DNA from: Allobosea sp.
GTDB lineage: Bacteria; Pseudomonadota; Alphaproteobacteria; Rhizobiales; Beijerinckiaceae
Length of the DNA: 64,000 nt
Direction: 5' to 3'
Assembly (NCBI RefSeq): GCF_017308015.1
Contig: NZ_JAFKFW010000003.1
Location: 62,001-126,000 of the forward strand
Positions 16,815 through 25,640 of the stretch are shown here, in pieces. The position numbers and the translations under genes are program-made. Each line of letters opens with the position of its first letter. Position 1 is the first letter of the stretch. The notes below the pieces were generated by a model. It searched no databases and was not told the DNA's origin. It saw only the letters and a program-made list of their open reading frames with translations.

Positions 16815-17650
16815 TCGAACGGCCCCGTCTCCTGCCGGCAGTGATTCTCGGCGCCATGGGTCTGCTGGCGCTGAAGCTGCTCGCCTGGACGGCCGAGCCC
16901 GCTCCCGGCCGGATTCCGGCCGCCCCGCCGGTCATGGCGCAGACCCCTGCAACCAGGACTGCGAACCAGCCCGAGCCGGAGATCTGGGGCCTCGCCAAGA
17001 TCATCGCGCGGGCCCATGCGCCGGACGTCTTCGATCCGGAAACCACAGGCTCCGTGCCCGATCCGAAGAAGGAGCAGGAGAAGAAGGAGGCCGAGGCGAA
17101 GGCGGAAGCCGTCCGCGCCGCCAATCCCAACAACAAGGCCGGCATCATCAACGGCTCGGTCCAGCCGATGTCGCCGGCCGAGAAGGCGATCCTGGAGCGC
17201 CTCGGCGAGCGGCGCGAGGAGCTGGAAGGCCGGATGCGCGAACTCGAGATGCGCGAGCGCCTGCTGAACTCCGCCGAGAAGAAGCTCGACGGTCGCGTCG
17301 GAGACCTGAAGGCCCTGGAAGAGAAGATCGACGGGCCGGGCTCCGTCAAGCCGGCCATCGAGGAGGCCAAGGCGATCAAGAATCTCGTCATCATGTACGA
17401 AGCGATGAAGCCGAAAGATGCCGCACGCGTCTTCGACCGCCTCGGCCTCGACGTGCTCGTGCCGGTGGTGCAGCAGATGAACCCGCGCAAGATGTCCGAG
17501 GTGATGGCGGCGATGTCGCCCGACCGCGCGGAGAAGCTGACCGTCGCGCTGGCGACGAGCGGGCGCGGCGCGACCGTGGAACGCGTGACGAACGAAGCCC
17601 CCCTGCCCGGCAACGAACTCCCGGCGATCTCCCCGGCCCTCCGGCGCTGA
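16811..17650 (+). CDS. motE: MotE-family periplasmic flagellar protein
   Basis: MotE is known in Sinorhizobium as a periplasmic chaperone needed for folding of the MotC stator-associated protein. The 279-residue protein starts with GTG, has a membrane or signal segment (about 8-26), a charged helix (about 75-150) and a C-terminal MgtE-N-like fold with KPKDAARVFDRLGLDVLVPV and MSPDRAEKLTVALA. It ends the fliL-fliM-DUF6468-motE group. No motC is in the window, so partner assignment relies on the family. Confidence 0.85.
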   Translation: MIERPRLLPAVILGAMGLLALKLLAWTAEPAPGRIPAAPPVMAQTPATRTANQPEPEIWGLAKIIARAHAPDVFDPETTGSVPDPKKEQEKKEAEAKAEAVRAANPNNKAGIINGSVQPMSPAEKAILERLGERREELEGRMRELEMRERLLNSAEKKLDGRVGDLKALEEKIDGPGSVKPAIEEAKAIKNLVIMYEAMKPKDAARVFDRLGLDVLVPVVQQMNPRKMSEVMAAMSPDRAEKLTVALATSGRGATVERVTNEAPLPGNELPAISPALRR

Positions 17651-17846
17651 TCCTGGTTGTCCCGTTTAGCCCGGTCTGGCGAGAGCAGGGCCGCTGGCGC
17701 GATCAAGGTCGGCAGCCTGTCTCGCACCTCACCTTGCGAACAATCCCGGCGATCCAGGTCGAAATTGCAGCGAGACACCATGGAACTGGTGTAGTCAGGA
17801 TTCGTTCAGCTCAGGCGGCGGATGATCGCGGCAGGAGGACTTCGCT

Positions 17847-18209
17847 ATGCGCGTCTCGATTCTCGCTTTGGCTTTGCTGTTCGGGCCGGCGACTCACGCT
17901 CTATCGATGCCAATGCCGCAGGTTCAGGCACCGAAAGACATCCATAGCGTGCAAATGCAATGTACACCGTCCAGTTGCATCAACCAGCGAACCGGCGTCT
18001 ATACCCAGTCTACCTGCAACGCCTATGGTTGCCGGCCGATAGGAAGGCCGGTCGGACGCCTGCCCGGTTATGGCAGGGGCCCGGACTATGGCGGCGGTCC
18101 AGTCTATGGCAACGGCCCGGTCTACGGAGGCCGCGGATATCGTGGCGGACATTCCGGCGGACCGCCTCCACCAATAGGTTACAATCCTCCTAGATGCGCC
18201 GAATGCTAG
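17847..18209 (+). CDS. Small secreted Gly/Pro/Tyr-rich protein
   Basis: I do not recognise a family. The 120-residue protein has a clear signal peptide (about 1-18, ending in THALS), a region with four cysteines (CTPSSCINQ, TCNAYGC) that could form two disulfides, and then a Gly/Tyr/Pro-rich repeat region (PGYGRGPDYGGGPVYGNGPV) ending in RCAEC. A good AGGAGG ribosome site lies at about 17832. It is a likely secreted or cell-surface protein; its position after motE does not prove a flagellar role, because a 196-base gap separates the genes. Confidence 0.65.
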   Translation: MRVSILALALLFGPATHALSMPMPQVQAPKDIHSVQMQCTPSSCINQRTGVYTQSTCNAYGCRPIGRPVGRLPGYGRGPDYGGGPVYGNGPVYGGRGYRGGHSGGPPPPIGYNPPRCAEC

Positions 18210-18394
18210 CACTGCCTGCTTCGAACAGGGAGCTACTCGCAGCGCCGGCTGAACAGCGATCGTTCGATGATCGTTCCAGAGATGGAAAGCCGGCGATCAT
18301 CGGAACCCGCAGCGCCTGACCGTTAACACGCCATTATGGTTGACACGCTAGCGTGCCGTAGGACCGCCGTGTTCGTCGGACGCGACGGAGCCCC

Positions 18395-21300
18395 TTGTCG
18401 CTTTGTGTCGAGTATCACGGTTTGCGTCTGTCGCGCTCCCTCGCCTTCGGTATCGGGTTGGCAGCTCTCGCGCTCGCCGCCGGCTTGGAGACACCTGTCC
18501 TCGCAGCCGGCGCGAACCTGCGTGGCGAAGCGATGCCGGCCGGCTTCGGCCGCCTGTCCCTGACCTTCGACGAGCCGATCCAGACCCGCATTCGCGTTTC
18601 CAACGGCGTCCTGATCGTCGCCTTCGGCGGCCAGGTCCAGGTCGATGTCGCGCGCATCGCCCGCGAATTGCCCAATTACGTCTCCGTCGCCCGCCTCGAC
18701 CCGGACGGGCGCGGCATGCGCTTCGCACTGACGCAACCCTACAAGGCGAATCTGATCGAGGCCGGCGACAAGGCCTTCATCGACCTTTTGCCGCAGAGCT
18801 GGTCCGGCGTGATGCCCGGCCCGCCGGCCGAGGCCATCGCCGAACTGACCGAGCGCCTGCGCCTCGCCGAAGCGCGCGCGCGCGAAGGCGCCCGCCAGCC
18901 GTCCAGCCCTCCGGCGATGCTGACGATGACCTCGGCCAGCCTGCCGACGCTCGAGCGCCTGATCTTCAAGGCGCCGGCCGAGACCAAGCTCGCAAGCAAC
19001 CTGTCGGACGGCACGCTGAAGCTGGTTTTCGATCGCCCGATGAACGTCGAAGCCGGCGCCATCCGCAGCGCCCTTCCTGCTGAAATCGGCCTCGTCGGGT
19101 TGGATTCCGGCAAGGAGGCGCTGAGCCTGACATTGTCCTTGCCCAGGGATTGGCAAACGCGCAGCTTCAGCGACGAGACCGGACTGGTCCTCGACCTGCT
19201 GCGCCCCGTCAAGCAGGAAGCGCTCACGCTCGCGGATCCCGGCAAGCCCCAGGCGCCGCCGGCCACCGTCCCCATTGTTGCGCCACCGACCGATCCTGTC
19301 GAAAAACCCGCGGCACCTCAACCGGCGGCCCAGCAAGCCGCGCCGCCCGTTCAGGTCGCCGCCGCCCCGGCCGCTCCCGAAGTGCCGCCCGGCCCTGTTG
19401 CCATCACGGTCGATGGCACGCGCCTGGATTTCCGCTTCACCCGCCCCACGGGCGCCGCCGCCTTCCTGGATTCCGGCGTGATGACGCTGGTCTTCGACAC
19501 CCGCGACACGATCGACCCCGCGAAGCTGGCCGGTCAGATGCCCAGACTGATCGAGGACAGCACGGTCACCCGCGAGGGCAAGGTCACGCTCGTCAAGCTC
19601 AGGCTTGCCGGCCAGCCTCTGGCCCGTGTTTTCGACAATGGTCCGACCTGGTCGCTCGATCTCGGCGAGGATGCCGGCCGGCCGGCCGCCCCGGTCGAGC
19701 CCCAGCGCAGCATGGACGAGCGTGGCCAGACCATCGTCGCTGTGCCGTTGCCCGGGCTGACCGGCGTCCACTGGCTGGAGGCAGGCCCCGCCGGTCTGCC
19801 CGTCGCCGTCGCGACCGCGACCGGTCCGACCCGGCCCACGCCCAAGCCCTATCAGTTCGTGGAATTCGGCCTGCTCCCGACCGCGCAGGGCCTGGCGGTC
19901 CAGCCTCATGCCGACGATATCGCGGTCCGGGCCGGCACAGAGCAGGCCCGTATCGGCCGCAGCGGTGGGCTCAACGTTTCGCTCGACCTCGGCGAATCCG
20001 CCCACAAGGCCGATGATAAGGCCGAGACGCAGGAAGCTGCCCCCCTGCTCGACGGCGATGCCTGGACGAAGCTGCGCTTCGGCAACCCGCGCGAGCGCGC
20101 CCGCGCTTTGATGCTCGACGTGACCGACGCCTCGCGCAGCCGCAAATCCGAGGCCCGGCTGGCCCTCGCCCGCTTCTATGCCGCCAACGGCCTGATGCCC
20201 GAAGCGGCCGGGCCACTCAATGCCTTGCTCGCCGACGACCCGGCGATGCGCAGCGACCGCGAGGCACTCTTCCTGAAGGGCGTCGTCGCCGCCGGCATGT
20301 ACCGCGACCAGCAAGCGCTCGCCGCCTTCGATGCCACCCCGATCAAGGATGATGCCGAGGCCGGGCTCTGGCGTGCTCTCGTCGAGCAGCGCCTGAACCG
20401 CAATGCCCAGGCGCTGGTCGGCTTCCGCCGCGCCGAGGCGGTGCTCGACCGCTACCCCGTCGACCTGCAGGGCGGCTTCCGTGAGGCGATGGCCCGCGCC
20501 GCGCTCGCGCAGCAGGATATCGGCGTCGCCGAGCGGCAAATCCAGGCCCTGGCCGACATGCCGCGTGGCAGCTTCGACCAGGAGCATCTCGCCCTGCTGC
20601 AGGCGCGGCTCGACGATATCGGCGGCCGCCCGGAAGCGGCGATGAACGGCTACAAGCCACTCTTCGACGCCAAAAGCCGCCCGATCGCGGCGGAAGCGCA
20701 GTTGCGCGCGGTCAAGCTCGCCGACGCCGAGAAGCGCACTGACATCAAACCCGAGGAAGCCATCGCCCGGCTGGAAACCGTCTCGGTCATCTGGCGCGGA
20801 GGGCGTCTGGAAATCGAGGCTCTCGCCGAACTCGGCCGGCTGTATGCCGACCAGCAGCGCTGGCGCGACGCCTTCATGGTCGCGCGCCGCGCCAACGAGA
20901 ATTTCACCGACGACCCGCTGACCCGGCGCATGCATGACGAGACGGCACAGCGCTTCGCCGAACTGTTCAGCGGAGCGGGGCTGGGCAAGCTGCCGCGCAT
21001 CGAGGCGCTGGCGCTGTTCTACGACTTCAAGGAATTTCTGCCGATCGGCCGCCGGGGCGACGAGATCACCCGCCTCCTCGCCGACCGACTGGTGGAGCTC
21101 GACCTGCTCGACCAGGCCTCCGAGATCCTGAAATACCAGATGGATCGCCGTCTCACCGGCGCGGCCCGTTCCACTGTCGCGGCGCGGCTCGCCATGATCG
21201 ACCTGATGAACGGCAAGCCCGCCGACGCGGTCCGCGCGCTCAACACGACACGGCTCGTCGAATTGCCGGCCGACGTCAAGCGCGCTCGCCTGCTCCTCGA

Positions 21301-21835
21301 AGCCAAGGCTCTCTCCGACCTTTCGCGCACCGATCAGGCTCTCGAGATGCTGGAAGCCGAGCGTGGCCCCGAGATCGACCGGCTGCGCGCCGATATCTAC
21401 TGGACCGGGCGCCGCTGGCGCGAGGCAGGCGAAGCCTATGAACGACTGCTCGGCGAAAGCTGGCGCGGCGACGGCGCGCTTGGTGACGGCGAACGTGCCG
21501 ACGTGATGCGCTCCGGAGTCTCCTACGTGATGGCGAGCGAGAATCTGTCGCTCGACCGGCTGCGCAGCAAGTTTGCCCCGAAGATGGCACGCGGCGTCGA
21601 TGCCCGCACATTTGCCTTCATCACAGGGGCCGACCGGACCCGCGCGTCCGACATCCGCGAGATGGCGCGCGCCACCGCCAATGCCGACACGCTCTCCGAA
21701 TTCCTGAAGGCCTATCGCGAGCGCTACCCCGCCTACTCGGCCGCGATGCGCAAGCCGCAGGCCCCCGACGCCGACAAGCTGCCCTCGCCCGCCGACGGCG
21801 CAGCGGCAGAGCCTGCGGCGCCCTCGCGGAGCTGA
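18395..21835 (+). CDS. Large exported repeat protein of unknown function, beside flagellar genes
   Basis: The frame opens at a TTG (18395) with GGAG 8 bp upstream; the upstream stop at 18359 leaves no ATG. The 1146 residues begin with a signal-like segment (about 12-37), then a beta-rich domain (about 40-130) that recalls AMIN-type domains, a helix, a second similar beta domain (about 185-260), a Pro/Ala/Val linker (about 290-335), a third (about 335-430) and a long helical C-terminal half (about 560-1100) with TPR-like units such as SEARLALARFYAANGLMPEA. It ends in a Pro/Ala tail. Such proteins are seen near flagellar genes in Hyphomicrobiales; a periplasmic scaffold role is only inferred. 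Confidence 0.75.
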   Translation: MSLCVEYHGLRLSRSLAFGIGLAALALAAGLETPVLAAGANLRGEAMPAGFGRLSLTFDEPIQTRIRVSNGVLIVAFGGQVQVDVARIARELPNYVSVARLDPDGRGMRFALTQPYKANLIEAGDKAFIDLLPQSWSGVMPGPPAEAIAELTERLRLAEARAREGARQPSSPPAMLTMTSASLPTLERLIFKAPAETKLASNLSDGTLKLVFDRPMNVEAGAIRSALPAEIGLVGLDSGKEALSLTLSLPRDWQTRSFSDETGLVLDLLRPVKQEALTLADPGKPQAPPATVPIVAPPTDPVEKPAAPQPAAQQAAPPVQVAAAPAAPEVPPGPVAITVDGTRLDFRFTRPTGAAAFLDSGVMTLVFDTRDTIDPAKLAGQMPRLIEDSTVTREGKVTLVKLRLAGQPLARVFDNGPTWSLDLGEDAGRPAAPVEPQRSMDERGQTIVAVPLPGLTGVHWLEAGPAGLPVAVATATGPTRPTPKPYQFVEFGLLPTAQGLAVQPHADDIAVRAGTEQARIGRSGGLNVSLDLGESAHKADDKAETQEAAPLLDGDAWTKLRFGNPRERARALMLDVTDASRSRKSEARLALARFYAANGLMPEAAGPLNALLADDPAMRSDREALFLKGVVAAGMYRDQQALAAFDATPIKDDAEAGLWRALVEQRLNRNAQALVGFRRAEAVLDRYPVDLQGGFREAMARAALAQQDIGVAERQIQALADMPRGSFDQEHLALLQARLDDIGGRPEAAMNGYKPLFDAKSRPIAAEAQLRAVKLADAEKRTDIKPEEAIARLETVSVIWRGGRLEIEALAELGRLYADQQRWRDAFMVARRANENFTDDPLTRRMHDETAQRFAELFSGAGLGKLPRIEALALFYDFKEFLPIGRRGDEITRLLADRLVELDLLDQASEILKYQMDRRLTGAARSTVAARLAMIDLMNGKPADAVRALNTTRLVELPADVKRARLLLEAKALSDLSRTDQALEMLEAERGPEIDRLRADIYWTGRRWREAGEAYERLLGESWRGDGALGDGERADVMRSGVSYVMASENLSLDRLRSKFAPKMARGVDARTFAFITGADRTRASDIREMARATANADTLSEFLKAYRERYPAYSAAMRKPQAPDADKLPSPADGAAAEPAAPSRS

Positions 21836-21849
21836 CACGCGCCGTCATG

Positions 21850-21866
21850 CTCGGGCTTGACCCGAG
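21850..21866. repeat. Short palindromic repeat, CTCGGG-N5-CCCGAG
   Basis: Six-base arms flank CTTGA, in the gap between the exported repeat protein and the LpxB-N-like gene. The wider text (GTCATGCTCGGGCTTGACCCGAG) resembles a widespread Hyphomicrobiales intergenic repeat, from general knowledge. Confidence 0.5.
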
Positions 21867-21895
21867 TATCTCGGAAACCAGTGTCGTCCTGTCAT

Positions 21896-21938
21896 GAGGT
21901 TCTCGGGTCTACGCTTCACTTCGCCCGAGAATGACGGC
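21896..21938 (+). repeat. Dispersed palindromic repeat, copy A
   Basis: This 43-base element has arms TTCTCGGG (21900-21907) and CCCGAGAA (21924-21931). A second copy lies inverted at 58123-58165 with 39 of 43 bases identical. Both are intergenic and directly follow gene ends. Confidence 0.75.
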
Positions 21939-21944
21939 CCGGAC

Positions 21945-22289
21945 CTAGCCCGGCCCGGAATTCGTGTCCTCGCCACGCGCCCTGGCACGCAGGACGAATT
22001 GCAGGTTGCGGATATAGACGAAGACGCCGAAGCCCTGGCCAAGGATGAAGACCGGATCGCGCCGGTAGAGCGCATACATCAGCAGCAGGGCGCCGCCGCC
22101 GATCGAGAACCACCAGAAGGTCATGGGCACGACCGAACGCTGGGCCTTCTCGCTCGCCCACCACTGCACCACGAAGCGCATGGTGAAGAGTCCCTGCGCG
22201 ACGACGCCGAGCAACACCCACCAGTCGATGTTGTTGACGAAGACATCGTGGAAATAATTGCCGATGGTCTGCTGCAGATCGATCAGCAT
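21945..22289 (-). CDS. LpxB N-terminal-domain-like membrane protein
   Basis: This 114-residue protein resembles the free-standing LAB_N (lipid-A-disaccharide synthase N-terminal) family and has no LpxB catalytic domain. It has three likely membrane segments: NIDWWVLLGVVAQGLFTMRF, then PMTFWWFSIGGGALLLMYAL, then FILGQGFGVFVYIRNLQFVL. RFVVQWWASEK is typical of the family. The start at 22289 overlaps the glycosyltransferase stop codon as TGATG, so the genes are coupled. The family often sits beside lipid-linked glycosyltransferases and is suspected to help move lipid-linked sugars, but this is not proven. Confidence 0.85.
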   Translation of the reverse strand: MLIDLQQTIGNYFHDVFVNNIDWWVLLGVVAQGLFTMRFVVQWWASEKAQRSVVPMTFWWFSIGGGALLLMYALYRRDPVFILGQGFGVFVYIRNLQFVLRARARGEDTNSGPG

Positions 22290-23032
22290 CACATCGTCTC
22301 CGAGACGATCTGCGGCACGCGCTTGCGCCGCCGGATCAGCCACCATACTCCGGCAAGATCGAGGATGCCGACCCAGAGGCGGTCGAAGAAGCCGTAATTC
22401 GAGACCCCGGTCAGCCTTGGCCGGTCACGCACGTCGACATGCAGCACCTTGTGCCCCTCGCGCGCCATCAAGGCCGGCATGAAGCGGTGCAACGCATCGA
22501 AATACGGCAGGGCGAGATAGGCCTCGCGGCGGAAGCATTTCAGCCCGCAGCCGGTGTCGCGCGTATCATCCTTCAGGACGCGCCCACGCACGCCATTGGC
22601 GATCTTCGACTGCCAGCGCTTGAAGCCGGTATCCTTGCGCCCGACGCGCTGCCCCTGCACCATCCCGGCCTGGAGCCCGGCCTTCTGGAGAGCCTCGACC
22701 ATCTCCGGCAGGAAGGCGGGATCGTTCTGGCCGTCACCGTCGAGCGTCGCGACGATCGCCGATCGGGCATGGCGCACGCCGCTGCGCACGGCAGCGCTCT
22801 GCCCGCAGGACTGGGCATGAGTGACGACACGAAGCCAGGGCCGCGTCGCGGCGAGTTCGGCCAGCGCAGCGGCCGTGCCATCGGTCGAGCCGTCATTGAC
22901 ATAGACGACCTCGAAGGGGCCGATCGCTGCGCAGGCCTTCTCGATATCGGCGACGAGCGGGGCGATATTGCCGACCTCGTTGCGCACCGGCACGACGACG
23001 CTGAGCAGCGGATGGGAAGAGGTTTCGGTCAA
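22289..23032 (-). CDS. Family 2 glycosyltransferase (dolichyl-phosphate mannose synthase-like)
   Basis: This enzyme would load a nucleotide sugar onto a polyprenyl phosphate at the inner face of the membrane. The GT-A fold is clear: LLSVVVPVRNEVGNI at the N-terminus, VYVNDGSTDGT, the metal-binding DGDGQND, and GLKCFRREA. The C-terminus is hydrophobic (DLAGVWWLIRRRKRVP). No ATG or GTG fits the frame, so I chose TTG 23032 (247 residues); the start is uncertain. It lies between the GT39 gene and the LpxB-N-like gene on one transcript, and probably supplies the lipid-linked sugar that the GT39 enzyme uses. Confidence 0.88.
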   Translation of the reverse strand: MTETSSHPLLSVVVPVRNEVGNIAPLVADIEKACAAIGPFEVVYVNDGSTDGTAAALAELAATRPWLRVVTHAQSCGQSAAVRSGVRHARSAIVATLDGDGQNDPAFLPEMVEALQKAGLQAGMVQGQRVGRKDTGFKRWQSKIANGVRGRVLKDDTRDTGCGLKCFRREAYLALPYFDALHRFMPALMAREGHKVLHVDVRDRPRLTGVSNYGFFDRLWVGILDLAGVWWLIRRRKRVPQIVSETM

Positions 23033-23124
23033 AGGGGCATCATCCGGAAAACGGTCCGCAAACTGCGTCAGCGCGGCGGATAGGGCAAGGGCTTCGAGCA
23101 GAAGGGTTTCGAGCGCAATGGTTC

Positions 23125-24822
23125 TCAGCCGGGCGAGTTGGTGAAGACGGCGATCCCCAGCTTGCGCCCGCCGTTGAGGTTGAAGCCGTTGATCGTGGTC
23201 ACAAGCCGCGGCTTCAGGTTCTGGCTGGCCAGCGCCGCATTGAAGTCGTTGGCGAAGCGGCTCTCGACGAATGCGACCCGGCAACCGGCCTGGCTCAGGA
23301 ACGTCGCCGCATCGGCGCCGCTGGCGGCCATCGCGAGTTTCGTGCCGGCCAGGAAGACCAGGCTCGGCTCGCGATAGCCCAGCGTCACCGCGGCCGGATC
23401 GGCGCAACCGACCGCCTTGACCGTTTCGGCCAGGCGCGGCGACAGCTTCAGCGAACGCAGGCTCTCGATGGCGAAGGGATAGACGGCAATGGTCAGCAGC
23501 AGGCTCGCGAGCACGCAGCGCCAGAGTGCACCCTCGAAATCGAGCCGCCGGAAGGCCGCAACCACGCTGATCCCGGCGAGCAGGACCAGCGCGAAGAACG
23601 GCAGCGCCAGCCAGGGCACCGCCCGGTCCAGCGTCCAGTTGCCGAAGAGGATCACGCCCATCAATGCCAGCGGCACGATCACGACGAGGCAGGCGGTGAG
23701 CACCGCGCCACGCCGATGGCGGTTGATGCCGCCGTTGAGCACGGCAAGCAACAGAAGCGCGGTGATCGCCGGATAGAGCGGCAGCACATAATGCGGCAGC
23801 TTGGTCGGCACCGCCTCGAAGACCAGCCAGGACGGCACGATCCAGGCAATCAGGAACAGGATCTGCGGCTCCTTGCGCCTGACCCATGCGAAGGGCACCG
23901 CCATCGCCGCGAAAGCCGCCGCCGGCCAGTAGGTCGCGAAGAACACGACGAGATAGAGCCCGGGCGGCCCCCAATGCTTCTCCTGCCCCTCCGCGACCTT
24001 GCCGAGCATGTCCTGGCCGACGCTGTCGGCGAAGAAGCTGCCGCCGGTCTTGATCATGATCGCCGCAAACCAGGGCAGCGCAACGACAAGGCAGAGTAGA
24101 AGTCCCGCGCCGAAGCGCAGCGGCTTCAACCAGCGGAAGGAGCGCTGGCTGGCGCTCAGCACGAGGATGGTGAGGCCCCAGACCATCGGCACGATCGGCC
24201 CCTTGATGAGCAGGCCGAGCGCGGTCGCGCCCCAGAACACCAGCCAGTTGCGCCGGTCCGGCACGAAGGCGAGCGAGCGCGTCCAGTCGAGCCAGGTCCG
24301 GGCCAGTGCGCCCATCGTGGCGACGGCGCAGGCGGCCAGCAGCGCGTCCGTCTTGGCGATGCGCGCCTCGACACCGAGCAGCACGGCAGCCGCCATCAGC
24401 GCCCCGCCGAGCAAGGCCAGCGGCGGCGAGAGGAAGGCGAGCAATGCCCAATATGTCAGGAGCACGGTCGCGGTCGCACCGATCAGCGAGGGAATGCGAT
24501 AGAGCCAGATCTGCGTACGCGCCTCGGGAACACCGAGCACCTCGCCGGCCTTCACCGCCGCACTCTGAAGCCAGTAGATGCCGACCGGCTTCTTGTGGCG
24601 CGCCTCGTCCTGAAAGCGGATATCGATGAAATCGCCGGTTTCAAGCATCTGCTTGCTCGCCTGGGCGAAACGCGGCTCGTCGCGGTCAAGCGGCTGGAGC
24701 GTCCTGAAGCCGGGAAGGAAAGCCACGCACGACAGGAGCAGCAGGAAAACGCAGGCCCGCAGATGGCTGGCCGAGGCCGCTTCCTTGAGGCGGTCGATCG
24801 CTGGCGTGAGCGAAAACATCAT
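23125..24822 (-). CDS. Family 39 glycosyltransferase (ArnT-like polytopic membrane enzyme)
   Basis: This enzyme transfers a sugar from a polyprenyl-phosphate donor to an extracytoplasmic acceptor such as lipid A. The 565 residues have about ten membrane segments. LDRDEPRFAQAS at about 46-57 in the first periplasmic loop is the catalytic DE motif of the ArnT/PMT group, and RHKKPVGIYWLQS follows as in ArnT. The soluble C-terminal part starts near residue 440. It is the first of three genes with GT2 and the LpxB-N-like protein. No aminoarabinose pathway genes are in view, so the sugar is unknown. Confidence 0.9.
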   Translation of the reverse strand: MMFSLTPAIDRLKEAASASHLRACVFLLLLSCVAFLPGFRTLQPLDRDEPRFAQASKQMLETGDFIDIRFQDEARHKKPVGIYWLQSAAVKAGEVLGVPEARTQIWLYRIPSLIGATATVLLTYWALLAFLSPPLALLGGALMAAAVLLGVEARIAKTDALLAACAVATMGALARTWLDWTRSLAFVPDRRNWLVFWGATALGLLIKGPIVPMVWGLTILVLSASQRSFRWLKPLRFGAGLLLCLVVALPWFAAIMIKTGGSFFADSVGQDMLGKVAEGQEKHWGPPGLYLVVFFATYWPAAAFAAMAVPFAWVRRKEPQILFLIAWIVPSWLVFEAVPTKLPHYVLPLYPAITALLLLAVLNGGINRHRRGAVLTACLVVIVPLALMGVILFGNWTLDRAVPWLALPFFALVLLAGISVVAAFRRLDFEGALWRCVLASLLLTIAVYPFAIESLRSLKLSPRLAETVKAVGCADPAAVTLGYREPSLVFLAGTKLAMAASGADAATFLSQAGCRVAFVESRFANDFNAALASQNLKPRLVTTINGFNLNGGRKLGIAVFTNSPG

Positions 24823-24987
24823 TCATCCCCGCGGCTGCCGGCCGCATATGTCCAGAATGCCGGCTGCCGCCCGATGGCGGGCCATTCAGGCACGATCAAG
24901 GCGGTGCCGCGCGGGGTTTACGCTGACGGGCACAGGTCGGCAAGCGCCGAGGCGACGGCCCCCCGGTGGCGGAGAGCCCGGCCGTCC

Positions 24988-25242
24988 TCAGTCGGTAGCC
25001 GGATTGCTGTCGACACGGATCGCCTGGATCATGCGCGGCGACAGGGTCATCGCATGATCAGGCATCGCGACTGGCTCCGCCGGACCAGAGAGGTTCGCCG
25101 GCAGTTCGCAGGCCGCCCGAGGACCGAGCCCGTAGGAGGAACCCGGCACCGGCAGACTGACCGTTTTGACGAAACCGGGCTCTGCAAACGCCGGGAACGA
25201 AAGAGCCGCCGCAAGGGCGGTGATGGCGACGAACCGCAACAT
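24988..25242 (-). CDS. Small secreted protein of unknown function
   Basis: The ATG at 25242 gives 84 residues with a clear signal peptide (about 1-20, MLRFVAITALAAALSFPAFA); an upstream ATG at 25257 would add five residues. The mature part is about 64 residues with one cysteine (RAACELPAN) and no known domain. A secreted or periplasmic location is likely. There is no operon partner: the next leftward gene begins 166 bp away and that gap shows nothing I can name. Confidence 0.5.
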   Translation of the reverse strand: MLRFVAITALAAALSFPAFAEPGFVKTVSLPVPGSSYGLGPRAACELPANLSGPAEPVAMPDHAMTLSPRMIQAIRVDSNPATD

Positions 25243-25346
25243 CGGTGTTCTCCGCATCGACCCCCGCTCCTACAACGAGACAGGCCGCAGGCTGTTCCGC
25301 CGTGGAAGAGCCGGGCTATGCTTACCCGAAACGGGGAAGGCTCGGC

Positions 25347-25636
25347 ATGACGCGCCTGCTGACGAAAGCGCTGCTCTCCGGCCTCATCGGCCTCGTCCTT
25401 GGCCCGCTGGCGGGTCTGGTCTGGGTCTTCGGACTGATGCTCATCGACCCGAAATGCGGCAGCCCCGGTGATTCCGGCGGCTGCGCCATGGGCCTGCTCA
25501 CGGTTCCGGTCGCCCTCGCTTTGCCGGCTTCGTGCTGTTCGCGCTCGTGAGCCTGATCAGAAACCTGTGGAGGCTGCGCCCGCGCGACCCCGCCGCCACG
25601 ATCCGCAGATTGCGGAGCTGGGGCCGGGAAGACTGA
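25347..25636 (+). pseudogene. Two-segment membrane protein split by a frameshift
   Basis: The first frame (ATG 25347) reads MTRLLTKALLSGLIGLVLG with a membrane segment, then a Cys pair region (DPKCGSPGDSGGC), and stops at 25550 soon after VPVALALP. A second frame from 25526 continues with GFVLFALVSLIRNLWRLRPR, a natural second membrane segment with a basic tail, and stops at 25634-25636. Joining them gives one coherent protein of about 95 residues. One missing base near 25521-25526 would do this. Whether it is a real mutation or a sequencing error cannot be told here. I do not recognise the family. Confidence 0.55.
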
Positions 25637-25640
25637 ACCT

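Noticed and set aside
18323..21838. Long minus-strand frame over the large exported protein
   Set aside because: It is the antisense shadow of a GC-rich gene; it has no signal, domain or ribosome site, and the plus strand has the coherent protein.
22289..24451. 720-residue minus-strand frame as one fused protein
   Set aside because: Only its last third encodes the GT2 enzyme; the rest is the wrong frame of the GT39 gene.
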